Shown: positions 50,663 through 59,110, counted from the stretch's first letter. The stretch: DNA of 64,000 nucleotides from Lacimicrobium alkaliphilum (GCF_002591895.1 NZ_NISX01000017.1:52178-116177); one strand, 5' to 3'. The notes: generated by a model not told the origin, from the sequence alone. Program-made: numbers and translations.

Positions 50663-51205
50663 ATGAGTTCCCGGGGTGAGTATCTGCAGAAGCTGGTCGA
50701 TCATTGCACCCATGATGACGTAGTGGATACCCTTGCGCTGGCAGAACAGCTTAACTGCACTTTGGTATACAAGCCCTTCAGCACGGCTGATAAAGGGGTA
50801 CTCTTGCCACCGAAAGCCACGCGACTCGGACACACTGCTATAGTATTGAGTGAAGATAACAGCGAAGCGGAAAACCGCAGTTTAATACCACTACTGTTGG
50901 CTGACTATATTCTCAACAATGATCCCAATGCGGTTAAACGCTTCAGTTGCGATATGTTTTTCCTGGCAGAAGTACGCCGCTACCGCGCCTCCAGGCACCT
51001 GTTTCTGGCAACCCGACTGGCCCTGCCAGATAAAATCATTGAAAAGATCTGCGGGATCAACTTTGACAGCATAGGCTATGCGCGTAAGGCGGTTTTGTTA
51101 CCAAACTTTGTCAATTGTGCCTTTCATAGCCAGGAAGTGGGCGGTCTGCTTGGCCTGATTGATTCACTGGATATGGTACCGGCCAGCCTGCTGAAGCTGG
51201 CATAA
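50663..51205 (+). CDS. Hypothetical protein, possibly a degenerate ImmA/IrrE-like domain
   Basis: 180 residues, soluble, no signal peptide. The layout, with a strand pair around AIVLSEDNSEAENRSLIPLLLADYIL and then an alpha-helical FLATRLALPDKIIEKI, resembles ImmA/IrrE-type metallopeptidase domains. The HEXXH zinc site is absent: the expected position reads LLLADYIL. I do not assign a function. AAGGG lies 9 bases before the ATG. Transcribed alone, divergent from the SLC13 gene. Confidence 0.6.
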   Translation: MSSRGEYLQKLVDHCTHDDVVDTLALAEQLNCTLVYKPFSTADKGVLLPPKATRLGHTAIVLSEDNSEAENRSLIPLLLADYILNNDPNAVKRFSCDMFFLAEVRRYRASRHLFLATRLALPDKIIEKICGINFDSIGYARKAVLLPNFVNCAFHSQEVGGLLGLIDSLDMVPASLLKLA

Positions 51206-51227
51206 TCCATCCGTATGAAAGGCTGAA

Positions 51228-51599
51228 CTAGTTTAGCTTATCGGACTCGCAGATCAGATGAATGATATTGCCGGGGTTAGCCACCCAGAAACCTTTGAAC
51301 CCGTCGGGCAAGGGCTCAATTTCATCACAACGGACTACGCCACTGTCGCTTAGAAAACGCGCGGCGTTGTCCATATCATCAGTCAGAATCTCCAGCCAGA
51401 TCTCTGCCTGACTAAGGCCGCTGATTTTATCCAGCCACAGTATCTTATCGCCAAATTCAAAGCGCGGAGTAGCATCCTCTTCAGTCACCGGAAGCGGCTT
51501 GAGACCAATTACATCGCGGTAAAAACGTAAGGTTTGCTGATATTCATGGGGTGGGATTTTCATGGCAATATTATTGCCAGCTCTGAATTGGGGTTTCAT
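51228..51599 (-). CDS. VOC (glyoxalase-fold) protein
   Basis: 123 residues of the vicinal-oxygen-chelate fold: one beta-alpha-beta-beta-beta module starting NIAMKIPPHEYQQTLRFYRDVIGL and a second ending PLPDGFKGFWVANPGNIIHLI. The ATG at 51599 is chosen for GGAG upstream. Metal ligands are only partly evident, so enzymatic activity is uncertain. Monocistronic on the minus strand. Confidence 0.75.
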   Translation of the reverse strand: MKPQFRAGNNIAMKIPPHEYQQTLRFYRDVIGLKPLPVTEEDATPRFEFGDKILWLDKISGLSQAEIWLEILTDDMDNAARFLSDSGVVRCDEIEPLPDGFKGFWVANPGNIIHLICESDKLN

Positions 51600-51835
51600 C
51601 CATAGTCTCCGCATAATAATGGGCATCTAATAGTGTAGTCAGTCCAGCGGTGAAAAAGCACAAGATGTCACGCAACATTCCGTGCATACTTCGTCTTGCC
51701 TGCATCTGTCTTTCTATCTTAAGTTTGTACCTACAGTTCTATGGTGGGCTCCCTCTTTGATCCTGTTGCCATACAGACCTGGTTAATCAATTTTAAACAC
51801 AGTACCGTCATAGGAAGTCTGTGTTTATCGTCAAC

Positions 51836-52240
51836 TCAGATAAGGTTCAATTGCCAGGACACGCCATAGCGGTCATTCAGCCAGCCGAATTTTTTACTGA
51901 AACCATAGTTCTCCAATGGCATCAGCTCGGTACCACCACTGGCCAGGGCGCCAAATACTTCGTCGATTTCCTGTTCAGATTCACACTCAACATACATTGA
52001 GATAGACGGCGTAAAGCTGAATTTGTGCCCCAAGTGGCTGTCCATGGCCATAAACAAGGTGCCATTGAGGGTAAACCTGGCGATTTTAACTGCCCCCTCA
52101 GGCTCGTTTTCACCGGCACCATAGTGCTCAATGGAGAGAACTTCAGAATCAGAAAATAATGAAGTGTAAAAATTAACGGCCTCTTCGGTCTTCCCCGCCT
52201 GCTCACCGACAAACATCAGAAATGTGGTAATAGATTTCAT
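51836..52240 (-). CDS. PhnB-like VOC protein
   Basis: About 134 residues of the PhnB/3-demethylubiquinone methyltransferase-like VOC group: KSITTFLMFVGEQAGKTEEA at the start, FTLNGTLFMAMDS and WLNDRYGVSWQLN near the end. Members are mostly uncharacterised, and none of the sequence identifies a substrate. The start at 52240 (ATG) follows GGGAG by 8 bases; an in-frame GTG two codons earlier is less well placed. Confidence 0.8.
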   Translation of the reverse strand: MKSITTFLMFVGEQAGKTEEAVNFYTSLFSDSEVLSIEHYGAGENEPEGAVKIARFTLNGTLFMAMDSHLGHKFSFTPSISMYVECESEQEIDEVFGALASGGTELMPLENYGFSKKFGWLNDRYGVSWQLNLI

Positions 52241-52397
52241 CTTCACTCCCTGTTTAAAACCAAAGCCTCATTTTACTGCAGGTTAAACATCGTGCAGGAC
52301 GCACTGAAAGCGCCCGGCTGGCCTTTAACTGCATTGTTTCATTGACTCTAACACCGGGCAGCTTAGCCCGGCATGGATCAAGCTGTTACAAAACTTG

Positions 52398-52796
52398 TCA
52401 GTTTGTAGGGCTTTGCAGGTGCTCTACAATGTCGACTTTAAAACCCGCCGGATCTTCAAGGATAAAGTGCCTTTGCCCCCAAGCCTCGTCCTTTATCGCC
52501 ATCACAACAGGTAACTCCAATTTCTTCGCCTCTGCATAGGCCTTTGTTGCATCGCTCACTTCAAAGCTGATCACATAGCCATCAGCACACATCTCAGGAT
52601 GGAGAAAAGCTGGCTGCGACTCATGATTGGCGCACATAAACCCCAACTGGGAGCCCGTGCCCGATGCAACCAGGTGCAGGTAAAAACCGGGCTCGAAAAA
52701 CACCGCCTCAAAGCCGAAAACCCCGGTATAAAACTGCTCCAGTTTGTCCAGATTTTTCGCCACCATCACCGGAAATGTCGCCTGAATATCAATCAT
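52398..52796 (-). CDS. VOC family (glyoxalase/bleomycin-resistance-like) protein
   Basis: 132 residues with two VOC modules: FPVMVAKNLDKLEQFYTGVFGF at the start and FILEDPAGFKVDIVEHLQ at the end, the last glutamate being the usual second-module ligand. The FMCANHESQPAF segment may carry the other ligands. Adjacent to an AraC-type gene on the same strand (56 bp), which may regulate it. Confidence 0.8.
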   Translation of the reverse strand: MIDIQATFPVMVAKNLDKLEQFYTGVFGFEAVFFEPGFYLHLVASGTGSQLGFMCANHESQPAFLHPEMCADGYVISFEVSDATKAYAEAKKLELPVVMAIKDEAWGQRHFILEDPAGFKVDIVEHLQSPTN

Positions 52797-52852
52797 GGTA
52801 TTGCTCCTTTGTTTTGCTGTTGCCAGGGCTGACTATAGCGCCACTCCAGGCC

Positions 52853-53656
52853 CTATTTATTGTACAAAACGGACATATTCAGAAAATTTACAGGCGTAGT
52901 TCCGGCCAGCGTTTTAAACTCGCGGATAAAGTGGGATTGATCGTAATAGTGACCGGCCCATACGCTCCGGTGTTCTTTTACATTAAGCAAATGCAGCGCC
53001 GCCTGAAACCTGACCACTTTCAGAAAATTTTTCGGCGACAATCCCAGATGCAACTGGCTTAAACGGCGAAGCTGACGGGCAGATATACCAAAATCTGTGC
53101 TATCCAACCGGGTCAGATCGGCGCCGGTATTTAGCCCTTTACAGGTACTGAGGACAAAGCCTGCCAATCGCGGGTCAACCCTGGGAACGTGCAACAGCTG
53201 CGGCAATGCAGCCAAAAGCAACTCACATCGCTGACTGAACTGATCGGTCAGTGAAATTACCTCCTGCACCTGCCCTGAAATCAACGGTTCAATAAGCGGT
53301 TTAGCATCGATACTATTATCCTTGCCCGCCCATTCACCGACAGGAACACCGGTCAGCCCCTGACAGGCCAGCGCGTGGAACCTGATACCAAAATAGGACG
53401 CCGGGCCTGATATAGGAAATTCCACTGGCGAAACAAAAGGCCTGACCATAAAGCTTTGTTCTTTGGCGCTGAGGTCAAAGATCCAATCAACACAATTATC
53501 GGGTACCACACGGTAGATAAACTCGCCATCCGGTACCCTTAGTTGCCAGAAGCAATTTACCCATTGGCTGAGTGGCAGGCCGGGTCGCAAAGTCAGATAA
53601 GCGCCCTGCTGTCTGACCAGACCCTGGTAAGTTATTTCAGCCGAACTAATAAACAC
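52853..53656 (-). CDS. AraC-family transcriptional regulator
   Basis: 267 residues. The C-terminal HTH_18 domain (about 160-260) contains GISARQLRRLSQLHLGLSPKNFLKVVRFQ as the first helix-turn-helix and DQSHFIREFKTLAGTTPVNF as the second. The N-terminal domain (PGLPLSQWVNCFWQLRVPDG...VVPDNCVDWIFDL) is of the DUF6597 sensor type. It sits just upstream, on the same strand, of a VOC gene it may control. No inducer is known. Confidence 0.88.
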   Translation of the reverse strand: MFISSAEITYQGLVRQQGAYLTLRPGLPLSQWVNCFWQLRVPDGEFIYRVVPDNCVDWIFDLSAKEQSFMVRPFVSPVEFPISGPASYFGIRFHALACQGLTGVPVGEWAGKDNSIDAKPLIEPLISGQVQEVISLTDQFSQRCELLLAALPQLLHVPRVDPRLAGFVLSTCKGLNTGADLTRLDSTDFGISARQLRRLSQLHLGLSPKNFLKVVRFQAALHLLNVKEHRSVWAGHYYDQSHFIREFKTLAGTTPVNFLNMSVLYNK

Positions 53657-53691
53657 AGCTGCTTCCCGCTATAAAAAATACTCATGCACAA

Positions 53692-53985
53692 TCATTTCAA
53701 AGAACTGTACTGGCGGGAAATTTCCGCCACCTGTACAGAATAGGACGCGTACCACTTTTCCTTTCCCCGTTGTTGGGCCGCCCGATGTTCGGGGTGGGCG
53801 CGCCAGCGCCTGATGTGCTCTTCTGAGGGCCAGTAAGACAGGGCTACCTCATCACTGCCCTCGGTTACCGCTGAAAACTCCAGGCAGCCAAACTCTTTAA
53901 TTGCCAGCTCCCGCATACGTGCCGCCGTTTGCGAATATTCGTCGTCAAACTCGCGGACCTTTGCCCGGAAAATCACCACAAACAT
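53692..53985 (-). CDS. Antibiotic biosynthesis monooxygenase (ABM)-domain protein
   Basis: 97 residues forming one ferredoxin-like ABM domain: MFVVIFRAKVREFDDEYSQT at the start, then EFGCLEFSAVTEGSDEVALSYW and a helical tail. The ATG at 53985 follows AAGGAG at 5 bases and gives the family-typical N-terminus; an open frame extends 23 codons upstream without a ribosome site. Such small proteins are often putative quinol or heme monooxygenases; activity here is not established. Confidence 0.82.
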   Translation of the reverse strand: MFVVIFRAKVREFDDEYSQTAARMRELAIKEFGCLEFSAVTEGSDEVALSYWPSEEHIRRWRAHPEHRAAQQRGKEKWYASYSVQVAEISRQYSSLK

Positions 53986-54169
53986 AACATCTCCTTGTAC
54001 GAATGGATTAGGTTCAATTTTTACCGTTAATCGCAGGTTGTTCATCCCACCCACTCAAAGGAGGCGCGCTCTTACCTGTTGAGCATATCCCACCGGCCGC
54101 GATTAAGCCGTCTCAAACACTTTACCGGGGTGGAAGTACCAAATCAGGATTGACGCAGGCCAAAACCGA

Positions 54170-54793
54170 TTAACCCAGTAGCATCCAAAGTGCTACTGCA
54201 AACATCAGGCTGGCAGCGATCCGGTTAAGTGTTTGCACATTATTTTGCTGATTGAAAAATGCCGCCAGTGCTTTACCACCGCTGGCGTACAACAGCATTG
54301 ATAAAAACTCCAGCAATATAATGATCGCAACCAGCACCAGTAGTTGTGGCCAGAACGCCAGTTGGCTGTCAATAAAAGGCGGCAGCAGCGCCATATGGAA
54401 AGCCCAGCCTTTGGGGTTAGACACTGCAGTAATAAATCCCTGGCTAAACAAGGCACGCCTTGGCATCAACTGAGGCACCAGACCAACCTGCTGCAACGCG
54501 AGCTTACCTTTAGCGCGCCACATTTGCAGACCGACATAACCCAGGTAACAGGCACCAACCACTTTCAGCCACTGAAACGCAGCAGGAAACTGCAGCATGA
54601 TCGCGGCGACGCCACTGACAGCCAGTATGGCTACCAGCGCCACACCGAGCATTTCACCCCACATCATCCAGAAGGTACGGCGCACGCCCTGACTCATGCC
54701 CAATGTCATCGCCAGAGTCATACACATGCCCGGTGTCACCGAGACAAATAAGAATGTCGGAATAAATACTCCCAAGAGGGTCAGGTTAAGCAT
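54170..54793 (-). CDS. LysE/RhtB-family amino-acid exporter
   Basis: 207 residues with about six membrane helices. It starts VFIPTFLFVSVTPGMCMTLAMTLG, the N-terminal TPG signature of the family, and includes GACYLGYVGLQMWRAKGKL and QGFITAVSNPKGWAF. Such proteins export amino acids or their derivatives by proton exchange. The cargo is unknown. Transcribed alone. Confidence 0.9.
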   Translation of the reverse strand: MLNLTLLGVFIPTFLFVSVTPGMCMTLAMTLGMSQGVRRTFWMMWGEMLGVALVAILAVSGVAAIMLQFPAAFQWLKVVGACYLGYVGLQMWRAKGKLALQQVGLVPQLMPRRALFSQGFITAVSNPKGWAFHMALLPPFIDSQLAFWPQLLVLVAIIILLEFLSMLLYASGGKALAAFFNQQNNVQTLNRIAASLMFAVALWMLLG

Positions 54794-55012
54794 AGCAATC
54801 TCAGCGGCTCAAAAACGCTATTCTGGCGCCTTGGAGCAGAGTCAGCAACAGGCTTAACCTCTATTTATAATCAACTGAGCGCAGTCTGCTGCAGAAGTAT
54901 ATTGCACCACGCTCTGGCTCTTTTCTAACAGACCAGTTTGGATCCCGGCTCTGCATTCTTATCGTCGAAACATAGTTGCAACGGCAATCAGAAATAATAG
55001 AAACTCTCTGTG

Positions 55013-55369
55013 TTAAGCGCTGTGTAAAACGGGCAAGTAAATAGCCAAAACAGAAAACACTATCAGCACGCTTGCCACGACCAGCCCCACCATCGCGATA
55101 TGTGTTGACGCATGCTTAAATAAGCTGGAACGTTTAATATCCGGAACAAAGGAAAACCCAAACAACACAAACATGGCAGTGGCTGATATCCACCAATACG
55201 AGTAACTTCCATATACCCAACCAAGCCAGAACGGCAGCCCTACGCCAAAGCCACCGAAAATATCCTGAAACTGAAGCAGGACATTACTGGCCAGACCCGA
55301 CACTAACGCCAAAGCGGTAGCTGAAATAAAAAGTGCAGTAGTAGCACTGTCTTCGTAAAAACGTTCCAT
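55013..55369 (-). CDS. Hypothetical three- or four-helix membrane protein
   Basis: 118 residues, mostly hydrophobic: helices at about 12-32, 43-58, 62-80 and 93-115. No recognised family. The ATG at 55369 follows GGAG at 5 bases; the open frame continues 7 codons further up without a ribosome site. Position in a patch of accessory genes and lack of family features give no function. Confidence 0.6.
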   Translation of the reverse strand: MERFYEDSATTALFISATALALVSGLASNVLLQFQDIFGGFGVGLPFWLGWVYGSYSYWWISATAMFVLFGFSFVPDIKRSSLFKHASTHIAMVGLVVASVLIVFSVLAIYLPVLHSA

Positions 55370-55445
55370 GTTTTCTCCGTTTTTAAACAACGTATTTTCT
55401 ATAACCTGAATTCAGATAATCAATGAAAAACAACTCTGTCCGTCA

Positions 55446-55862
55446 CTACATAAACTTACACATCCCGAACCCGAGGGTTTCACCATTGCGTATGGAATAA
55501 CCAAACCTTTGATAAAACGCTTCTTTACCAAAAGCGGATAAGAGCCCGACCGTTGCGCCAGCAGCACATCGCCTATGCAAGTAGGTCTCTATCTCATTCA
55601 TCAGCAGGCTGCCTACCCCCTGCCCTTGCTCAGAAGGGAGAACGATAACGTCCTGTATATAAAAGTACATATTACCATCGCCAACGATGCGCGCAGTGGC
55701 GACTAAATTTTTATTCAGCCAGATTGTTACCCAAAAAAGAGTATTAGCAATACTCTCTGTCACCGTCTGCAAATCCGGATTGCGCCATCCGGCAGATTCC
55801 CTAAGACGCATAAAATCCTGAGGTTCCGGAGCAATATTGAGTATCTCAATTGGTGCTGACAT
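55446..55862 (-). CDS. GNAT-family N-acetyltransferase
   Basis: 138 residues with the acetyl-CoA motif A around YFYIQDVIVLPSEQGQGVGSLLMNEI (Gln-x-x-Gly-x-Gly), followed by motif B near FYQRFGYSIR. Acceptor unknown. The gene starts with MSAPIEILNIAPEPQDF and sits with other small accessory genes. Confidence 0.88.
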   Translation of the reverse strand: MSAPIEILNIAPEPQDFMRLRESAGWRNPDLQTVTESIANTLFWVTIWLNKNLVATARIVGDGNMYFYIQDVIVLPSEQGQGVGSLLMNEIETYLHRRCAAGATVGLLSAFGKEAFYQRFGYSIRNGETLGFGMCKFM

Positions 55863-55880
55863 TGACGGGTAGCTCTGCTG

Positions 55881-56045
55881 TTAATCTTTATGGCATTGGC
55901 AATGGGCTTCGCCACAATCCGGCGCACCGGCTGGCAGAAAAGTATGCGTATTAGCCGCAGCCAAATGTGAACTTGACTGATAAATTGTACTGCAGGAATG
56001 CAAACGGCACTGAGTCCCTGTATGGTAAATCTGGCTACTTTCCAT
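55881..56045 (-). CDS. Possible small Cys/His-rich protein
   Basis: A 54-codon frame (ATG at 56045) with a weak ribosome site. The product ends CGEAHCQCHKD and has cysteines near residues 13 and 18 (QCRLHSCS), which could bind metal. The frame runs on upstream to 56078. It overlaps another poor open frame in a different phase and fits between LysR and GNAT genes. I cannot exclude a chance frame. Confidence 0.3.
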   Translation of the reverse strand: MESSQIYHTGTQCRLHSCSTIYQSSSHLAAANTHTFLPAGAPDCGEAHCQCHKD

Positions 56046-56171
56046 GGTGGCTCTTTGTCTGGTTCTGGAACGCGGCAATAGTGCCAGATTTTTTGCGGAT
56101 GATGAATCGCTTTATGCATACATAGTTATTCACAAAGACAATTATTGCTGGCGCATCAGCTAAACGCTTTG

Positions 56172-57065
56172 CTAGCTGCAAAGATAAGGATGCCGGGCAA
56201 ACCAGTTCTGCAAAAACTCAATAAAGCGGCTGAGTCTGGGGGGCGCAAAATGCCTTACAGGATAAAGGGCATAGAGGGTCATTCTGGGTTTTTGTTCACT
56301 GGCCAGCACTTCTACGACCTCACCGGACTGCAGTGCCGGGTGGCTGATAAAACGGGGAATAAAACCCACGCCCATGCCTTGTTTGACCATATCCAGTAAA
56401 AACACTGAGCTGTTGGCCTTAAGCCTGCCACCTATAACCACGCCCTCTGCGCCCACCGGCCACAGGTTTTTACTGCGAAAATAGCTGTATTCAAAACATT
56501 GGTGATTAAGCAGATCGTCGGGGTGGTTAATCGGCCCATTTTGCTGCAAATACGCAGGTGATGCACAGATGCTGTAACTAAACTGAGTGATGGCCTTACC
56601 AACATAACCTGAATCAAATGGCTGACTGGCTACCCGCAAGCCCAGGTCAAAATTATGCTCCAGTAAGTCCTGCGCCTCATCGCTTAGCTGTATATCCAGT
56701 TCAATGTCCGGATATTGGCGCATAAATTCGGCAAAAGCCGGGGCCAGAGCGGTTAAGCCCAGAGCCATGGCGGCGTTGATCCTGAGCCTGCCTTTGGGCA
56801 CTTGCTGCTGTTCCTGAATATGGGCTTCGGTATCTTCCAGTTGCCTGAGGATCTCGCGGCAGCGCTGCAAATATTCCTCTCCTAACTGAGTCAGCTGTAG
56901 CCTGCGCGTAGTGCGCTGTAACAGCCTTGCTCCCAGCTCTGCTTCCAGGCTACTGATCTGTTTACTGATCATCGACTTGCTGGCACCGCTTTGCTCAGCC
57001 ACCTTGCTGAAACGGCCCAGTTCCACCACCCGCACAAAGCACTGCATGGCTTTAAACTTATCCAT
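56172..57065 (-). CDS. LysR-family transcriptional regulator
   Basis: 297 residues. The N-terminal winged helix (FVRVVELGRFSKVAEQSGAS, KSMISKQISSLEAELGARLL) is complete, and the rest is a type 2 periplasmic-binding-like effector domain. It is divergent from, and 115 bp away from, the GST/NTF2/tautomerase operon, the standard geometry for a LysR protein controlling its neighbour. The inducer is unknown; the target set suggests an electrophile or aromatic compound. Confidence 0.93.
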   Translation of the reverse strand: MDKFKAMQCFVRVVELGRFSKVAEQSGASKSMISKQISSLEAELGARLLQRTTRRLQLTQLGEEYLQRCREILRQLEDTEAHIQEQQQVPKGRLRINAAMALGLTALAPAFAEFMRQYPDIELDIQLSDEAQDLLEHNFDLGLRVASQPFDSGYVGKAITQFSYSICASPAYLQQNGPINHPDDLLNHQCFEYSYFRSKNLWPVGAEGVVIGGRLKANSSVFLLDMVKQGMGVGFIPRFISHPALQSGEVVEVLASEQKPRMTLYALYPVRHFAPPRLSRFIEFLQNWFARHPYLCS

Positions 57066-57180
57066 ATTGTTTCTTTATTGGAAAAAGTGTTATCGCATTA
57101 TAGCCATATATCAGCCTAATACATCGCTTTATATTGGAGGTGTTCCGAATCAGCGGAGCGTTTAACAACAGGAGATCACC

Positions 57181-57783
57181 ATGTACAAGCTGTATTTCTC
57201 ACCCGGCGCCTGCTCTTTGGCGATTCAGGTGATTCTACGGGAACTTGAGCAACCCTTTGAATTGCATAGCAAGGCCAGGGTAGCCGATTATCAGCAGATC
57301 AATCCTGTCGGTGCCGTGCCCGCCCTTGAAACAGAAGGTAAAGTGCTGACCGAAGGGGCGGCGATTATTCTTTATCTGCTGGAAAAGCACGCCAACGACC
57401 TATTGCCTGGTGATGCCCAGGCACGGCAACAGACGATTGAAAATCTGATGTTTGCCAATGCCACCATGCATCCGGCGTACAGCAAGTTGTTTTTTATCAA
57501 CAGCGTTATGGATGAAGGTAATGCAAAGCAACAGGCCCTGATCGCAGCGGCTGATCAGGTTACCCGGCTGTGGCAACAGGTAGAAAACAAGCTGGCAGAT
57601 CAGCCATACACGGGCGGACACAGCCTCTCCCCTGCGGATATTTTGCTGGCAGTGTATGCAAACTGGGGGCAGTTCTTCCCGGTTGAGATCCCTATCGGCC
57701 CCCGTTGCCAGGCGATGATCAACAGAGTAAGAACACGGCCCAGTTATCAGGCGGCGGTGGCCGCAGAAGGCCAGGCCTTGTGA
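57181..57783 (+). CDS. Glutathione S-transferase, beta-class-like
   Basis: 200 residues. The N-terminal thioredoxin-like domain starts MYKLYFSPGACSLAIQV, where Cys11 is the bacterial beta-class cysteine, then VGAVPALETEGKVLTEGAAI forms the glutathione site (Val-Pro cis-proline, Glu-Gly/Ser). The C-terminal helical domain contains the conserved SPADILLAVYANW. Probably conjugates or reduces electrophiles. GGAG lies before the ATG. First of three genes, overlapping the next by 4 bases (GTGA). Confidence 0.93.
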   Translation: MYKLYFSPGACSLAIQVILRELEQPFELHSKARVADYQQINPVGAVPALETEGKVLTEGAAIILYLLEKHANDLLPGDAQARQQTIENLMFANATMHPAYSKLFFINSVMDEGNAKQQALIAAADQVTRLWQQVENKLADQPYTGGHSLSPADILLAVYANWGQFFPVEIPIGPRCQAMINRVRTRPSYQAAVAAEGQAL

Positions 57784-58190
57784 GCCAGGATGCCGGCACT
57801 CAAGATCTACAGGCAGTTCAGGCAATTCTGATGCACTACTTCGATGGTTTGCATCGCGCCGATGTGAGCTTGCTCGATAGTATTTTTGACGCCAATACCC
57901 ACCTCTATGCCCCGGGGGTGCGGCGCAGTAAAAAACAATGGCTGGAGCTGGTGGCAAACCGGCCCGTGCCTCAGGCACTGGATCACCCGTTTGCCTACCA
58001 GATTCTGTCAATAGAGCTTTGCGGCGAACAGGCCATGGCCAGAGTAAGCTGCCCGCTTCTGGGCAGGCAGTTTATCGACTATCTGGGACTGCTTAAAGAA
58101 GAAGGAGACTGGCGTATCGTCTCCAAACTCTATGCCGACAATCCCTTTACCCCACTCAATAAAACCGAGGAGAAACCATGCCATACGTAA
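57780..58190 (+). CDS. NTF2-like (putative lumazine-binding/SnoaL-type) protein
   Basis: 136 residues of the small alpha+beta barrel superfamily: AVQAILMHYFDGLHRADVSLLDSIFD at the start and DYLGLLKEEGDWRIVSKLYAD near the end. The start is a GTG overlapping the GST stop (GTGA), with AGAAGG 9 bases before it; an open frame extends 25 codons upstream inside the GST gene. Such domains bind small ligands or act as isomerases and hydrolases. Ends 13 bases inside the next gene. Confidence 0.83.
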   Translation: MSQDAGTQDLQAVQAILMHYFDGLHRADVSLLDSIFDANTHLYAPGVRRSKKQWLELVANRPVPQALDHPFAYQILSIELCGEQAMARVSCPLLGRQFIDYLGLLKEEGDWRIVSKLYADNPFTPLNKTEEKPCHT

Positions 58191-58387
58191 ATATCAAAGT
58201 AACCGACGAAGGCGTTACCGCTGAGCAAAAACGCCAACTGGTTAAGGGCACAACTCAGTTACTGGCAGATGTGCTGAACAAAGAGCCTCACACCACCTTT
58301 GTGCTGATTGAGGAGGTCAATACCGACAACTGGGGCATTGGTTATCAGGTGGTAACCAAACTGCGCCAGAGCGCAAAACAAGGTTGA
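58178..58387 (+). CDS. 4-oxalocrotonate tautomerase-family enzyme
   Basis: 69 residues. After Met removal the N-terminal Pro1 (MPYVNIKV) is the general base of this family, followed by GVTAEQKRQLVKGTTQLLADVLNK and TTFVLIEEV. Members keto-enol tautomerise 2-hydroxymuconate-like compounds or relatives. Overlaps the preceding gene by 13 bases. Last of the GST/NTF2-like/tautomerase operon, which looks like a small detoxification or catabolic unit. Confidence 0.9.
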   Translation: MPYVNIKVTDEGVTAEQKRQLVKGTTQLLADVLNKEPHTTFVLIEEVNTDNWGIGYQVVTKLRQSAKQG

Positions 58388-58401
58388 ACTGACACAAACT
58401 G

Positions 58402-58426
58402 AAGGGGGATTTCCCCCTTTTATTTT
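58402..58426 (+). terminator. Terminator after the tautomerase gene
   Basis: AAGGGGG-attt-CCCCCTT followed by TTATTTT, 14 bases past the stop codon. Confidence 0.85.
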
Positions 58427-58441
58427 CAGCCTGTGAAATGG

Positions 58442-59020
58442 CTACACACTGCCTTCACTTTCAACAACCAGTATCCTGGCTTCACCTATCGGATGAGCGA
58501 CATGCTCAGTGCCTGTTGAGGCAAAGAAAATATCGCCGGTGTTTAACACCGTTGATTCTTCCTCGCCATTTACCCGGTAAAACATTTCAACCTGACCATT
58601 AGAGCGCCATATAGTTTAAAAAACAGCACCAGCGAGAGTTCAAAAAGCGCGCAGGCAAGGCAAATTTTTGAAGGTTTAGTGGGCCTAAATCAAGTAAATT
58701 TGCCGCCGGATGCGCGTTTTTTGGGCCTCGCCCTTCGGGAGCGCCTGAAAAATCCTCACTCTGCGTTCTGGTTGCTTGAAAGAGTGTCGCTATTCCTGCT
58801 CAACCACGCCTTGATTGAGGCTTTTTCAGGCAGCTCTGGTGTTCGTTTTTTAAACTATATGGCGCTCTGGCACCACAAATACTTCTTCGCCATCATTAAC
58901 GTGCCATTTGTAGGGTTGATCTGTCCAGTGCAGGCGGGTGGTAATGCCATTCATATTAGCGATATCTTTTGCGCCCCAGGCCCGATCAGCCTTAAACGCC
59001 TTACTTCTGATAACTTCCAA
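58442..59020 (-). pseudogene. Cupin-domain protein split by a 268-bp insertion
   Basis: Read on the minus strand, a TTG start at 59020 (GGAGA 6 bases upstream) gives LEVIRSKAFKADRAWGAKDI and HWTDQPYKWHVNDGEEVFVV, then runs into the inserted element and stops after PERHIV. On the far side the frame resumes as NGQVEMFYRVNGEEE...TGDIFFASTGTEHVAHP...ILVVESEGSV. The two parts together form one small cupin of about 105 residues. The start is a non-ATG codon. The intact function is unknown. Confidence 0.8.
58601..58868. mobile_element. MITE-like element with perfect 24-bp terminal inverted repeats
   Basis: The ends AGAGCGCCATATAG... and ...CTATATGGCGCTCT are perfect complements over 24 bases (58601-58624 and 58845-58868). 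Inside are two further imperfect palindromes: one around CGCGCAGGCAAGGCAAATTT and AAATTTGCCGCCGGATGCGCG, and one with arms GAGCGCCTGAAAAA and TTTTTCAGGCAGCTC. It has no coding capacity and interrupts the cupin gene. I could not identify a clear target duplication. Likely a non-autonomous transposon moved by a transposase encoded elsewhere. Confidence 0.82.
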
Positions 59021-59110
59021 CGATCTTCTCCGTAGTGATAAGTGGAACACTTTGAACAGGGTGCAATTCTGGCCGAAGACCAGCACATCAATGCCCGAAA
59101 CAGGCCTTGG

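Noticed and set aside
55760..56119. 119-codon minus-strand frame
   Set aside because: Overlaps the GNAT gene for its last third, and its translation has no recognisable feature.
57066..57180. LysR-type T-N11-A operator in the GST-lysR intergenic region
   Set aside because: Several loose AT-rich candidates but no convincing symmetrical box; not reported as a feature.
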